From positions 1-64,000 of the forward strand of contig LWCA01000016.1 in assembly GCA_001642005.1 (NCBI GenBank): a DNA stretch of 64,000 bases, given 5' to 3'. Each line of letters starts with the position of its first letter. Position 1 is the stretch's first letter. Positions 45,901 through 56,600 of the stretch are shown piece by piece. Source of the DNA: Intoshia linei (lineage: Eukaryota; Orthonectida; Rhopaluridae). Made by a program: the position numbers and the translations under genes. The notes below the pieces were generated by a model. That model did no database searches and was not told where the DNA came from. It worked only from the letters and a program-made list of their open reading frames with translations.

Positions 45901-47913
45901 CGGAGAAATCTTTTAAAAATTGTTTTAATATTTAAATATAATTTCAGTAAAAATCTCAGTTCAATACCAAATGCTGCAAATAGCAACCCTTACACTGCTA
46001 TAAAACTAAAAAATATTATAATAATAATATAAATATATAATATATACATTATATATATATTATTATTGTATTAATATTTATAATTAATATTAAATATTTA
46101 TTTGGGTAAAAAAATAATTACGTCCTCCAAGCACAATCAAGCCAACAACATTGATGGCTAATCCTACTCCACCAACTATTAATAGTAAATTAAAATTCTT
46201 TTTATCAATTAAATAATGATTATCCATCTTGACGTCATCCTCTGACATGGTTGCAATTGTAGTAATTTTTTGGATTGATTCTATAACAATGGTAAAACAA
46301 AGTGCAGCCAGATAAACTGCATTTACTAGGGCTCCTAAAAAGAGCATAATAAAAACAAAAACTAAGTACGGATGCTAAAGATGTATAAATAACTTTCAAA
46401 TAACTTGTAACGCAGAGGTGACCAGTGGCCACTCTATATCGAGTATTAGCCACATTATACATATTTTATTTCAGCGCGGACCTTATTAAAAAAACTTTTT
46501 TTTATATTTTATAACTCACTAGGTTGACTGTTATGTACTACGTACAAACAACACCTAACTCTGCCGAGAGCACATTTTTATTCTACAAACAAATAAATTA
46601 AAAAATATATAAAGGGTTATTTGGGGTTTTGCACTGAAGATATTTATTTTTTTAAAATTTAAATTTATGATAATATTTATGATTTTAAAATCCACATAAG
46701 AAAATATATTTTCTTTAATTCTCCAACTCGTTTGATTTTGAAAAAAAAAAACAATTGGGCTTTTTGACACGTAAGATGTAATTTATTTTGCTAACACTCC
46801 GGAAAAAACTGTAATTGAAATGTAATTTTATATGGACTTTATAAAAGTCTAAGACTGATAGTTATTGAAATAAACGGTAACACACACACAAACAAATATT
46901 GCAAAGCATATTATATAAGTAAGGATATTTTATTTATAGCCTGCCAAAAATTTTGTATACAATTTTACCAAGTTAGTTACAATAAAACCTAATTAAGAAA
47001 AAATGCTGATTAATAACTGATAGATTCCCAATCTCAAAATATAGAATTAAAAAATTTACATCGATGTTTCTACTCATTTTGTTTTTTTATATTTTTTCAA
47101 TCCCCTTGAAACAATTTTCGGGTACGTGCAAAATTAAGTATTTAAGAATTTACAAAATTAAAATAATTCTATAATTATAGAATTTAAATATACTTTGGTA
47201 AAATCGTTTTTTACAAAAAAATATTGGAAAAGAATAGTTTTTCCATTACGGGTTGGTAAAATTAGATTTGGAAGTTGTTGCTGTTATCATTTTTTTATTA
47301 TAGGATATTTACAAAGTCGACATTTAAAAAATTAACAGAACTAGAATTTAAAAAACCCAACTTCTAACAGTTTTTCGCAACGGATATTTTATCCATGTTT
47401 AATTTTCCGAAATTGACTCCTTCAGATACATATAAGATATATTGAAACAAAAACATAAAATTTCTTGTATTCATTCATATATTCAATATCAATGTATCCA
47501 TTCCACACCCCCGCGTTTATATAATAACATTGTATACATTTTTAAACCATAATTTAAATAAAAAGTTGAAAATACCCAAAACTTCAGCGCGAGCCCATCC
47601 GAAACTAAATATTATAAACTATAAATTAAACTATTGTATAATATTACGTATTTCTTTTGCTCCGTCTCTTGGACCACTAAAAGTTTAAAAAATTAACAGC
47701 CTCGTAAATTGAAAATAAAATTACTCTCAAAGAAACAAGTCCTATAACTAGAGCAATTAAATCGGAAAGCATATGGTAGGCGTCAGAGACCAAAGCTAAA
47801 GAATTAGTTTTCTGTCCAACGACCAATTCAATGACAAAAAATAAGCTTGTCAAGAACAACATGATGGATAGTCGCACAGTATTCGTTTTCAATTTATGTT
47901 TGATAGAGTCCAT
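42924..47913 (-). CDS. Zinc exporter, SLC30A1 (ZnT1)-like, paralog b
   Basis: Nine exons from the 5' end: 47913-47725, 47676-47648, 47604-47576, 46334-46122, 44857-44585, 44054-43916, 43809-43683, 43297-43115, 43073-42924. They total 1332 nt, giving 443 aa, all in frame. TM2 has SDAYHMLSDLIALVIG and TM5 LHVMGDALGSIVVIIS, giving the His/Asp Zn2+ sites. RNTFGWARAEVLGALVNAVY matches ZnT1. The TM4-TM5 loop is long and His-rich (HGHSHEDDHGHDHAHSHEK) with an acidic tail. The cytosolic domain reads AVHEFHVWQLAGKRIIAS and FHDNGIHSITVQPEF. The C-terminus has CLLACDTQHCDEFYCC. The first three exon borders are at identical positions in paralog a (two 29-nt exons), proving tandem duplication. The TM5-TM6 exon is split in b but not in a. 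Confidence 0.93.
45531..45829. mobile_element. MITE with GGTTTCTTAACC termini
   Basis: Begins CATGGTTTCTTAACCTTTTT, ends CAGGTTAAGAAACTTTA. It is the uninterrupted relative of 21216-22046, sharing GTTAGCCAGATCAATTATTT. It lies in an intron of zinc exporter b. Confidence 0.65.
46524..46930 (+). repeat. Repeat family R, short complete-looking copy
   Basis: Starts GTTGACTGTTATGTACTACG, contains CTCTGCCGAGAGCACATTTT and GACACGTAAGATGTAATTTA, and ends with ACACACACAAACAAATATTG followed by GCATATTATATAAGTAAGGA. Start and end match the longer copy at 55473-57185, so both termini of the family are visible. It lies in an intron of zinc exporter b. Confidence 0.65.
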
Positions 47914-50092
47914 CAAACTTCTATAATATAATATAACGATGACTGTAGTTTTATTGATTATATGTAAAATATATAATATAAAGATTAAACGTTATGTAAC
48001 AAATATTTAAATAAATCGGTGGCACATTTATTTTCGTAAATGGAACACTGAAATATTTCTATAAAAAGGTTTTGCGTTATTTAATTTAAACGTGTGCATT
48101 AAGACATGAATATTATAATTTGATATTTATTTATTTGCACAAACTGCAACAGATACATGTATCTGGTGATATATTATTGTACGATTTTTATCAATTTCGT
48201 CTACATGTATTTTGTATTGGTAGGATCTAGGTCAATTTATCAACATTTGTATTTCAGGTTATAACTGTATTTGTTTTTCATTTGATATTGGAATCAATTG
48301 AGTTTACCAATTTCAAATTAAAGTATTGTTTTACAATGAATTATACACGTACAATTTAGTTATCCTTTATTTATATTAAATTAAATGGCGTGTGTTACCG
48401 TTTATTTAAAAAATTAAAATATAAATTTGAATGTTAATACAAAATATTTAAAATCTGATTTAAACAACTGAAATTAATGAATTATTATTGTATTTAAAAA
48501 TGAGAAAATCGTAATATTAATAATTTTAGTAAATCAGTAAATAGAATAGAATATAAAGACAATTTTTTGTAAACGTAATATACATATTCCCCTTTTTTAA
48601 ATAAATGTATTATCCATCTGCCTTATTAATAATAATAAGTTATTAAACATTAAAGTTTTCTTTAAATATTTATAATCATTTTCAATTTAAATGTGATTTA
48701 AAACTTATGTACATTGTACATTAGAGCTACTCCATCCTTCTAATATAAATGATTTATTAATTGATTTTTTTTAATTAGTATGATTGGTGTCACATGATCT
48801 ATGTTATATCTTAAAATTATAACAAATGCATGGCAACAACGGGGAAGAAATGTTAGGAAAACAGAAAAAGGTAAAGACGTCTATTATCCTAAATTTTTTA
48901 CGTTTTATACATGGCGATGCATCGCTGAGTTTTTACATTTATTTCATTAAAATTTTATTAAAATTGAAGCAGACATAATTTTATTTTTCCAATCAAAATA
49001 AAATACCCTTAAAAAAGACTTGAAAAAACACGCTTTAAAATACTTAATTGTTATTTAATTTTTTCAAAACTATAAAAATTTATATAAATTTAATTACAGT
49101 ACATATAAAGTTATTTATATTAAAAAACATACAATTACACTTTCATTATAATTTAAAAAATTATAAATAAAATTTTAACAATTGTTAAACGTGGTACCGA
49201 CTTTATAATATTGTTCTCTATGTTTAGTTATACAGTTTATTTTTTTAAATTTGTTTCTAGCTCAATTTTTTTGGATTTTATCAACGATTTAATTTCTCGA
49301 ATTCTGGCAATTTACATTATATCAATTGTATTCAATGCATATAATTTAGCAAAAATCCAAAAAATTCTAACACCCTAATAGGCATATTAAAGATTTATAA
49401 AAGTAATTAATTTATTATACGTCTATCTTATTTACATATTTACATGTTAATCTATTGATATCAATTAATGAAGTGTTAAATTTACCTTTTTCGACGATTG
49501 ATCATTTTTTAAAATTATTTAAATATGAAATGTGTATGATTTTAAAATATAATTTGAAAAGTTAAAATTGTACATTATTTTGAAATATATTTAGTTTTGT
49601 TTATTTTAAACTTTGTTTTTAATTTGAAATTTAATGTCAATTATCAATATTTATAAAGATACTATGGTTTTAAAATTAATCAATATGTTGCGATTGTTTT
49701 AAAATACTATGAATAATTAATATTATTTTTAATTATTGTAACGATTGGCTGAGTTGAACTCAGATAAGTTCATTTTAATTAAAAAGATGTCCAAATTGTG
49801 ATTCAAACTATAGCCACGTAAAATACAATTACAATTAGTACAAGACTAGTATACTTAGACTAAATATGTAATAGTCATTGATTATAACCACTTTGTCAGT
49901 TAGACATTAACTAATGATAATCATAATCAAAATCAAAATCATAATCAACATAATTATTTGAATAACTATCAAGATCAAAATAGGTCTCTGCAATTTTTTC
50001 AATTAAATTTAGATGACTAGAGTTAGCAAACAAATTCTCATATTGTATATGATACATTTCGAAATCATCAAATTTCTTATGTTTCCTTGAAA
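47914..50092. other. AT-rich intergenic region
   Basis: No supportable gene. It contains the duplicated block 48757-48887 and, at 49183-49330, a partial copy of one arm of the inverted repeat at 50093-50485 (GTGGTACCGACTTTATAATA). A 95-codon minus-strand frame at 49911-50198 overlaps the inverted repeat, is strongly AT-biased and ends in a D/Y/F-rich run. I do not treat it as a gene. Confidence 0.5.
48757..48887. repeat. Duplicated non-coding block upstream of zinc exporter b
   Basis: Partner of 41812-41960. It lies about 840 bp upstream of the exporter b start and shares ACATGATCTATGTTATAT, ATTATAACAAATGCATG and AAAACAGAAAAAGGTAAAGA. In exporter a the matching copy lies inside the gene, so it is not a simply conserved promoter. 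Confidence 0.7.
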
Positions 50093-50485
50093 TTCTATAT
50101 ATATTATATATTACAAAATTAAAACTGAACTTTATTTTAACGGAAATTGGCGTTTGAGCTTTTAAACGTGGTACCGACTTTATAATATTGTTATACATGT
50201 TAAGTTATACTGTTTATTTTTTAAAATTTGTTTCTAACTCAATTTTTTTAGATTTTATTTTTTGTTTGAATACAATTTAAATAATGTAAATAGCCAGAAT
50301 TCGAGAAATTCAATCGTTAATAAAATCCAAAAAATTTGAGCTAGAAACAAATTTTAAAAAATAAACAGTATAACTTAACATGTATAACAATATTATAAAG
50401 TCGGTACCACGTTTAAAAGCTCAAACGCCAATTTCCGTTAAAATAAAGTTCAGTTTTAATTTTGTAATATATAATATATATAGAA
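50093..50485. repeat. Near-perfect 166-bp inverted repeat with 61-bp spacer
   Basis: Left arm 50093-50258 and right arm 50320-50485 are reverse complements over almost their full length, e.g. GGTACCGACTTTATAATATT against AATATTATAAAGTCGGTACC. Transcription would give a long hairpin. A third, partial copy sits at 49183-49330 and traces of the sequence appear near 58430-58480. Confidence 0.85.
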
Positions 50486-50647
50486 AACTTTAAATAATCA
50501 GGCTAACTTCAATATTCCTTGAAATGCATTAATATTTTGGAAATATCGTTTTTTTTATACTTGATCACTATTATACCTAAGGATGTTCAAAAATATAATT
50601 TTTCATTTTTTTTGAGATGTACAATTTACATTAGGGTGTCACATCGA

Positions 50648-53412
50648 TTTTAAATTTTGAGAATTTGAAAAACTAAGTAGCTAGGTGGGGTGTATTTTTG
50701 AATGCAGATCACGATGTTAAAAACAGTTTTTCAAAAAAGTCAGTAACGATGTTGCGTTGCTCAATTAACTAATTAACAAAAAATAGCTAAATTCAACTTT
50801 ATTTTCATGTTTTTTTTAATTTTTTCATACAAAAACTTAAATTCCTGCTTCGTTTGCGGAGAAAAATTAAAAAAAATTGTATATTTAAATATATCGTGTT
50901 CATCTAAATCATTTACAATTGACTTTATTTTATAATATCAAAAAAAAACTTTGAAAATTATAGTTATTATTATTTTGTTTTGGTGTTTAAACAATATTTT
51001 ATGGGGTAAATAAATGTAGACACTTTTTGTAACGTTTCGAAAATTTTACTCTAATGATAGAAGAGACATTAAGATAGTAATAATACAACAAAAATTTTAT
51101 ATATCCTCAATAGACCAATAAAATAAATAATTTTATAAGTTTTTATTTCAAATCAATATGTGATTATTTAATTAAGTGGTTCTCAATTAGGGTAATTTTA
51201 CTATCTGAAGGAGAGAAATTGAAAATTCAAGAATTATCCATTAGAAAATAAAATTTGGAATATTTAACAATCTTAGAAAGTAAATTTTTATGAATTGAAT
51301 GTAACTGAAGTGGGTTTAGTTTTATATTCTTTATTGAAAAATTCCTGATCTATTACAGTAGTGGTATTCTACCTTTATCTGTTCGCGACCCCTTATAAAC
51401 ATCAAGAAGAATCAAATTCTTGACCCATATCATCTATTTAAATATACCTTCATTATCATTGAATTCTAATCTCAGTTTATTTTATAAAATGTCAAATAGA
51501 AAAGGTAATATTTTCTGCGGCCTATTTATAAATTTCAAATTTAATACTGCAAAATTACCGACGTATATGAATGTTCTAAAAAGAATGCTTAATTTAAAAG
51601 AAAATAAAATGATATATACGTTTAATATTTTAGCAAAAGAAATATTTGAAATATATAAAAAAACAGGATTAAATATCATTTTTGAATAGGTAATTAACAA
51701 AAGACTCGATATATTTTACGTCGAATATAGAAAAGTAGAATTTTGTTTTAATTTAATTAAATAAAATTTAGATATCCAGGAATCCTCACACTTCGAGCTA
51801 AGATATTTTTATATTATCTTGAAAATGACTTGTTTGATTGTTCTAAACTTGATCAATCTAAAAGCTTGAAGGAAGATATATAATTCTTAGAAGCTCAAAA
51901 AAATTTGTCGGTAGTATGGCAGGCCCTTCTACTATTTTACATCCATATAACCTTCCCCCAAAAAAAAATCAATATCGAAAAATAAAATAAAGAGAATTGA
52001 TCAAAATGGAAAATATTCAAAGGATAATTACATCTATACATTTAGTGATGAATCAATTAATTCAAATAAAGCAAATATTAGTGTTGAAATGGATAAATTG
52101 AGAGAGTGCGACAGAAAAAACATATCTTTACGTGGATCTTCTTCTTTAATGGGAGTATCTCACAAAACACTGCGTAGAAAGTTAAGCCACCAAAGAAAAT
52201 CGGATAAAGAAAATATTATAAAGAAGGTACATGAAATGAACAACGTCGTTGTATATTTCGATGGAAAGAAATTTGATGGTGGTGAACGCATGGCTGTTGT
52301 AATTATTGATATAGTTAATAAATTTGAGATTATATTAGGAGTTCAACTGCAATCGGATGCTAAAGATATTACAACAACAATCCTCTTTGTTCGAGATGAC
52401 TATCGGTATAATTTATTATATAATATACAACTAATTATATAAATAGAGAATGCTGCAATTTACTGTTGAGCATTTTTAAAGGAACTAAAATATTACTATT
52501 GAAGCCTGGTGCAGTATCACATGCAAAGTGGATGGCAAAAATAATATATTAATTAAAATCATACATTTTGGGATTAAATAGATCAGTAAATATGAAATTG
52601 TTCATTATTTTCATATATTATGGATATATAAAATATTGTTTAAATTGTTTCGACCCTAAGTTGGCATCTTAAAATGACATTGAAATGGTGAAAATGTGGG
52701 AAATTATGGCTAAATCATCTATAAATCTAAAATCCATTGTTAAGCAACAAAAGAAAAATACGATAACCATAAATATTAAAAAAATAAAGATTTAACAAGT
52801 ATAGGTATAGCACCAATTGTAAACGATGCAGCCAAAAGAGCATTACAAAAATATAAAAAAGCATTAAAATTGTCCACAAAAGAAGAAGAAATTTAAAATA
52901 TAGTGACTATTTTAAATAAATTTTAATATTTTATTGGTCTATTGAGGATATATAAAATTTTTGTTGTATTATTACTATCTTAATGTCTCTTCTATCATTA
53001 GAGTAAAATTTTCGAAACGTTACAAAAAGTGTCTACATTTATTTACCCTATAAAATATTGTTTAAACACCAAAACAAAATAATAATCATAACTATAATTT
53101 TCAAAGTTTTTTTTTGGTATTATAGAATAGAGTCAATTGTACATGATTTAGCTGAACCCGATATATTTAAATATACAAATTTTTTTAATTTTTCTCCGCA
53201 AACGAAGCAGGAATTTAAGTGTTTGTATGAAAAAATTAAGAAAAACATGAAAATAAAGTTTAATTTAGCTATTTTTTGTTAATTAGTTAATTGAGCAACG
53301 CAACGTCGTTACTGGACCAATCTGTGAGTTAGTCATCGGATTGTTATTTTTTTTCAAAAATACACCCCACCTAGCTACTCAGTTTGTTAAATTCTAAAAT
53401 TTTATAAATTAG
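50648..53412 (+). mobile_element. 2.76-kb DNA transposon with about 450-bp terminal inverted repeats
   Basis: Left terminal repeat about 50648-51122 and right about 52918-53412 are inverted copies. They share, outside to inside, CTAGGTGGGGTGTATTTTTG, ACGNNGTTGCGTTGCTCAAT, TCCTGCTTCGTTTGCGGAGA, TAGACACTTTTTGTAACGTT and TATATCCTCAATAGACCAAT. The centre (51489-52560) encodes a decayed transposase. The outer 130 bp of the two arms differ by an indel. The exact ends and target duplication are not clear. I cannot name the superfamily. Confidence 0.85.
51489..52560 (+). pseudogene. Decayed transposase of the long-TIR element
   Basis: Pieces in order: LPTYMNVLKRMLNLKENK with ILAKEIFEIYKKTGL (51489-51689); FLEAQKNLSVVW after an in-frame stop (about 51886-51925); VVVYFDGKKFDGGERMAVVI with LGVQLQSDAKDI (52089-52400); and KPGAVSHAKWMAKIIY (about 52507-52555). 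This order (N-terminal LPT...VL block, a DGK...ER block with a likely catalytic Asp, and PGA.HAKWM) recalls a group of uncharacterised invertebrate transposon proteins with HWDGK and PGAxHHARWM motifs. Stops and frame changes separate the blocks. The family call is from memory and should be searched. Confidence 0.65.
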
Positions 53413-53609
53413 GTTTAAATACTGATAAAGTTGCAAGCTGTTTAATGACTACTAAATATACGTCAATTAAGAATACTATTACATACACATTAATATAAAT
53501 TGATTTCTTCTAATTAAATTTAAAAGTCTATATTTGTTTCAATTTGCTAAAATATTAATCAATAGCACAACTTTTCATAGATTTATTTTATTATTAAATT
53601 TGTTTGATA

Positions 53610-56600
53610 ATGTCAAATATTTATAAATTATTTTTGTTTGTCTTCTTTGCCATATTTTTGGTTGATCAAACTTTTGGTATGTTTTTACACTTATTATTTT
53701 TATATTAACAACATTTTCCGACATGTTAGAAGTCAATGACATTAGTACAATTTTAGTTTATAGAATAAAATGCGTATATAATGTATAAATAGTTTAATGA
53801 AAAATTGATATATTGAAATAAACAGACTAACAGCAAACGCTTATCTTTAAACATAAATAATTAACTAATATATACTACATGTTAACCTATTCCTCAAACG
53901 TAATTTTTAGTTAATACCAAAGTAGAAGAGTATCAAATAAGCGTGAAACTTTTTATTACTCAAAATCAATTTTAATTTAAATGATAAGAAAATCAGATTA
54001 AAACTAAATTAACTTACAATTGAAACAAATTAACCTTTTTGAAAATGTTGCGAATGCAATAATGTGTGAATACCAATGAGTATAGACATTGTTTTAAATA
54101 TTATGGAATAATATGTGTATTTGCATAATAAACGTATAACTGACGGGTATATAGAGTAGTAATCATAATAAATTATAATAATAGTTATTAATTATGATTA
54201 AAATTTGTGTGATTTTTATACAGGGCGAATGAACTTATTTAGTGTTTCATTGATATTTTAATTACTTTTCAAGAGTTAACATCAATGCAATGTACAATGA
54301 CACTGATCAATGATCATTGATCATGCTGTACAAATTTTTTCAGATTGATTATTATGATGAAAAATTAAAAATTTTGATTTTAAACTCGCTTGACTGTTAT
54401 GTATTTACTAAATAATTTAGTGTAATAACAGTGAAAATAAATACTTTACAACTGTAATTGATACAAGAATAGAAGAAAATGTGTGATTTGGCTAGAAAGT
54501 GGCCACCCTGTTCTAAATTATTTTTAGTATTCATAACTAATTTATTTGATAAAAACTATTATAGTTTACATTTACCTTAATTTAAGTGGAAATCGATTCG
54601 TCTATAATTTAAAGTTAATGATTTTCTGAATATCAATTAGATTTGGATTAAATTTCGTCAAATTATAAGCGTTGTTCTATATAATTAGATGTATATTATT
54701 AGAATATTATCAACTATTAAATACGTCTCAAAAATTAAATGACAATAATTAAGAAATGCGTGCAAAGCATACACGTGGCATGCGTATAATTAAATATAAA
54801 TTGGTCTGAAAAAATTATTTTTGATTTAAATTTATTTTGATTTGATATTTCAGCACGCATTTTATAGAAATTATATCAAAACTCTGAACACTCTCGTTTT
54901 GTTTGGGATGACTTTGATTTTACGCAGTGAAATCACATGAATCAGACAAGAAATCATGTAAACTAAAATGGTATACACTAGTGATGGCAAAAGCCGTTTT
55001 CGTTTCAAAATTCACATCTGACGTTTTTTTATACAATACAAAAAATATACCTTAAAAAATCATAAAATAAATAAATTCCATGTGTAAACAAGGTTCACTT
55101 TCGTAGCATTTAAATCTACAACATATGTTTAACGAATATTGTTAATTCTCTTGAAAAAATTGCTAAAATTACTCATTTTCTCTCTTAAATGTAAATTTTA
55201 TATAATTTATGTCAGCCCAAATTGTAAGGCTGCTTAACATTTTATTTTGTTTCCATCACTGGTATACACTATGGTTGGCACTATATAAAATTTTATTGAT
55301 TAATTGCAATCATTAATATACCCCTCATTAAAAATAACTCAAATAAGAAAATGTAGTTTTAAATAGTAATGACTTTGACAAGGAAAACCCTCATGTGTAT
55401 ATCATTAATTTTGTAAATGTGTATTAGACTTGTTTGACAATCAGTGCATAGAGTTTACAATTTATATAAATACTAGCTTGACTGTTATGTACTACGTACA
55501 AACAGCACATAGCTCTGCCGAGGGTACATTTTTATTATACTAAAAATATAAATTCACGTTGAAAATCTAACTTAAAAACCCTACTATTAACTATTATCAA
55601 TCCTTTCAAGAAGTGGTTCCCTAATTTTTTTCAGGTGGAAATATCATATCACATTACTTTTTACTTTAAATTGAATTATTTCATCTTAATTTTTTGTTTA
55701 ACATTTGCGTAAAGAATTTTAAAAACAATTGTTATCTTATTTTTTTTTTTATTAGACAGAATGTGTGTATAATATTAAAAATAAAGTAAAAACAATCCAA
55801 TACTAAAAATTGTCATAAAGGTGTGAGTTTTGGAAATTGAAATTTATATTATTATATGTAAAAATTGTCATAAATACCATAAATTCCAAAAATAATAAAA
55901 TTATAAAAACCTATTTTGTCACTTTCAATGTGACGATATATATTCAGTACCAATTTAATAAATACTTAAAAATATCAATTGTGTATCAATAATTAACTGA
56001 ATCTTCACTTTATAAACATTTCAGTCGAATTTTACCATTAGTGCAAAGGATTGTAATATAAAAATAATATTAACAAAGTTTTTGTAGTTTCTTATTTAAA
56101 TTTGAATGTTTTAATAGAAATGTTTTGAGAATAAAAATTTGAAATTTAAAAATTGCGTAGCAATGAAAAAAATTCCGAAGGAATGAATTATGTAGATTTT
56201 CACACATCTGTCTTTATTGGAAATGTGTATGTAATGTTCAGATGTTATATGTGTAATTTTATTAAATACAAATAAGATATTATTTGATGTTTCACGTGTA
56301 TTGTTTGTCTTGAACTTCACTTGAGTGTATCTAGGTTAAGTGTAGTTACGTAATGAAGTTATGTACTATGTAGATGTACAATGCGCATTTTTTTTGAAAT
56401 TGTAGGATCAATATTTACTTTTTCAATTTTTGATTTTAATCGAAATATTTGAAAAATATTGATTGATAATATATTAAAAATTATTTTTCACCTGGAATAC
56501 TTAGATTTCTGGGGTTGAAATTTTCTATTTATATTAACTGGAATAAGCTCTATCAGAATAATCTTTTTTTAATTTTCGGACCGTTAATTATTTCAAATGN

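Noticed and set aside
49911-50198. 95-codon minus-strand open frame
   Set aside because: Half of it lies in the inverted repeat 50093-50485, which gives the same peptide on the other strand. The rest is low-complexity D/Y/F/N codons as expected from AT-rich DNA.
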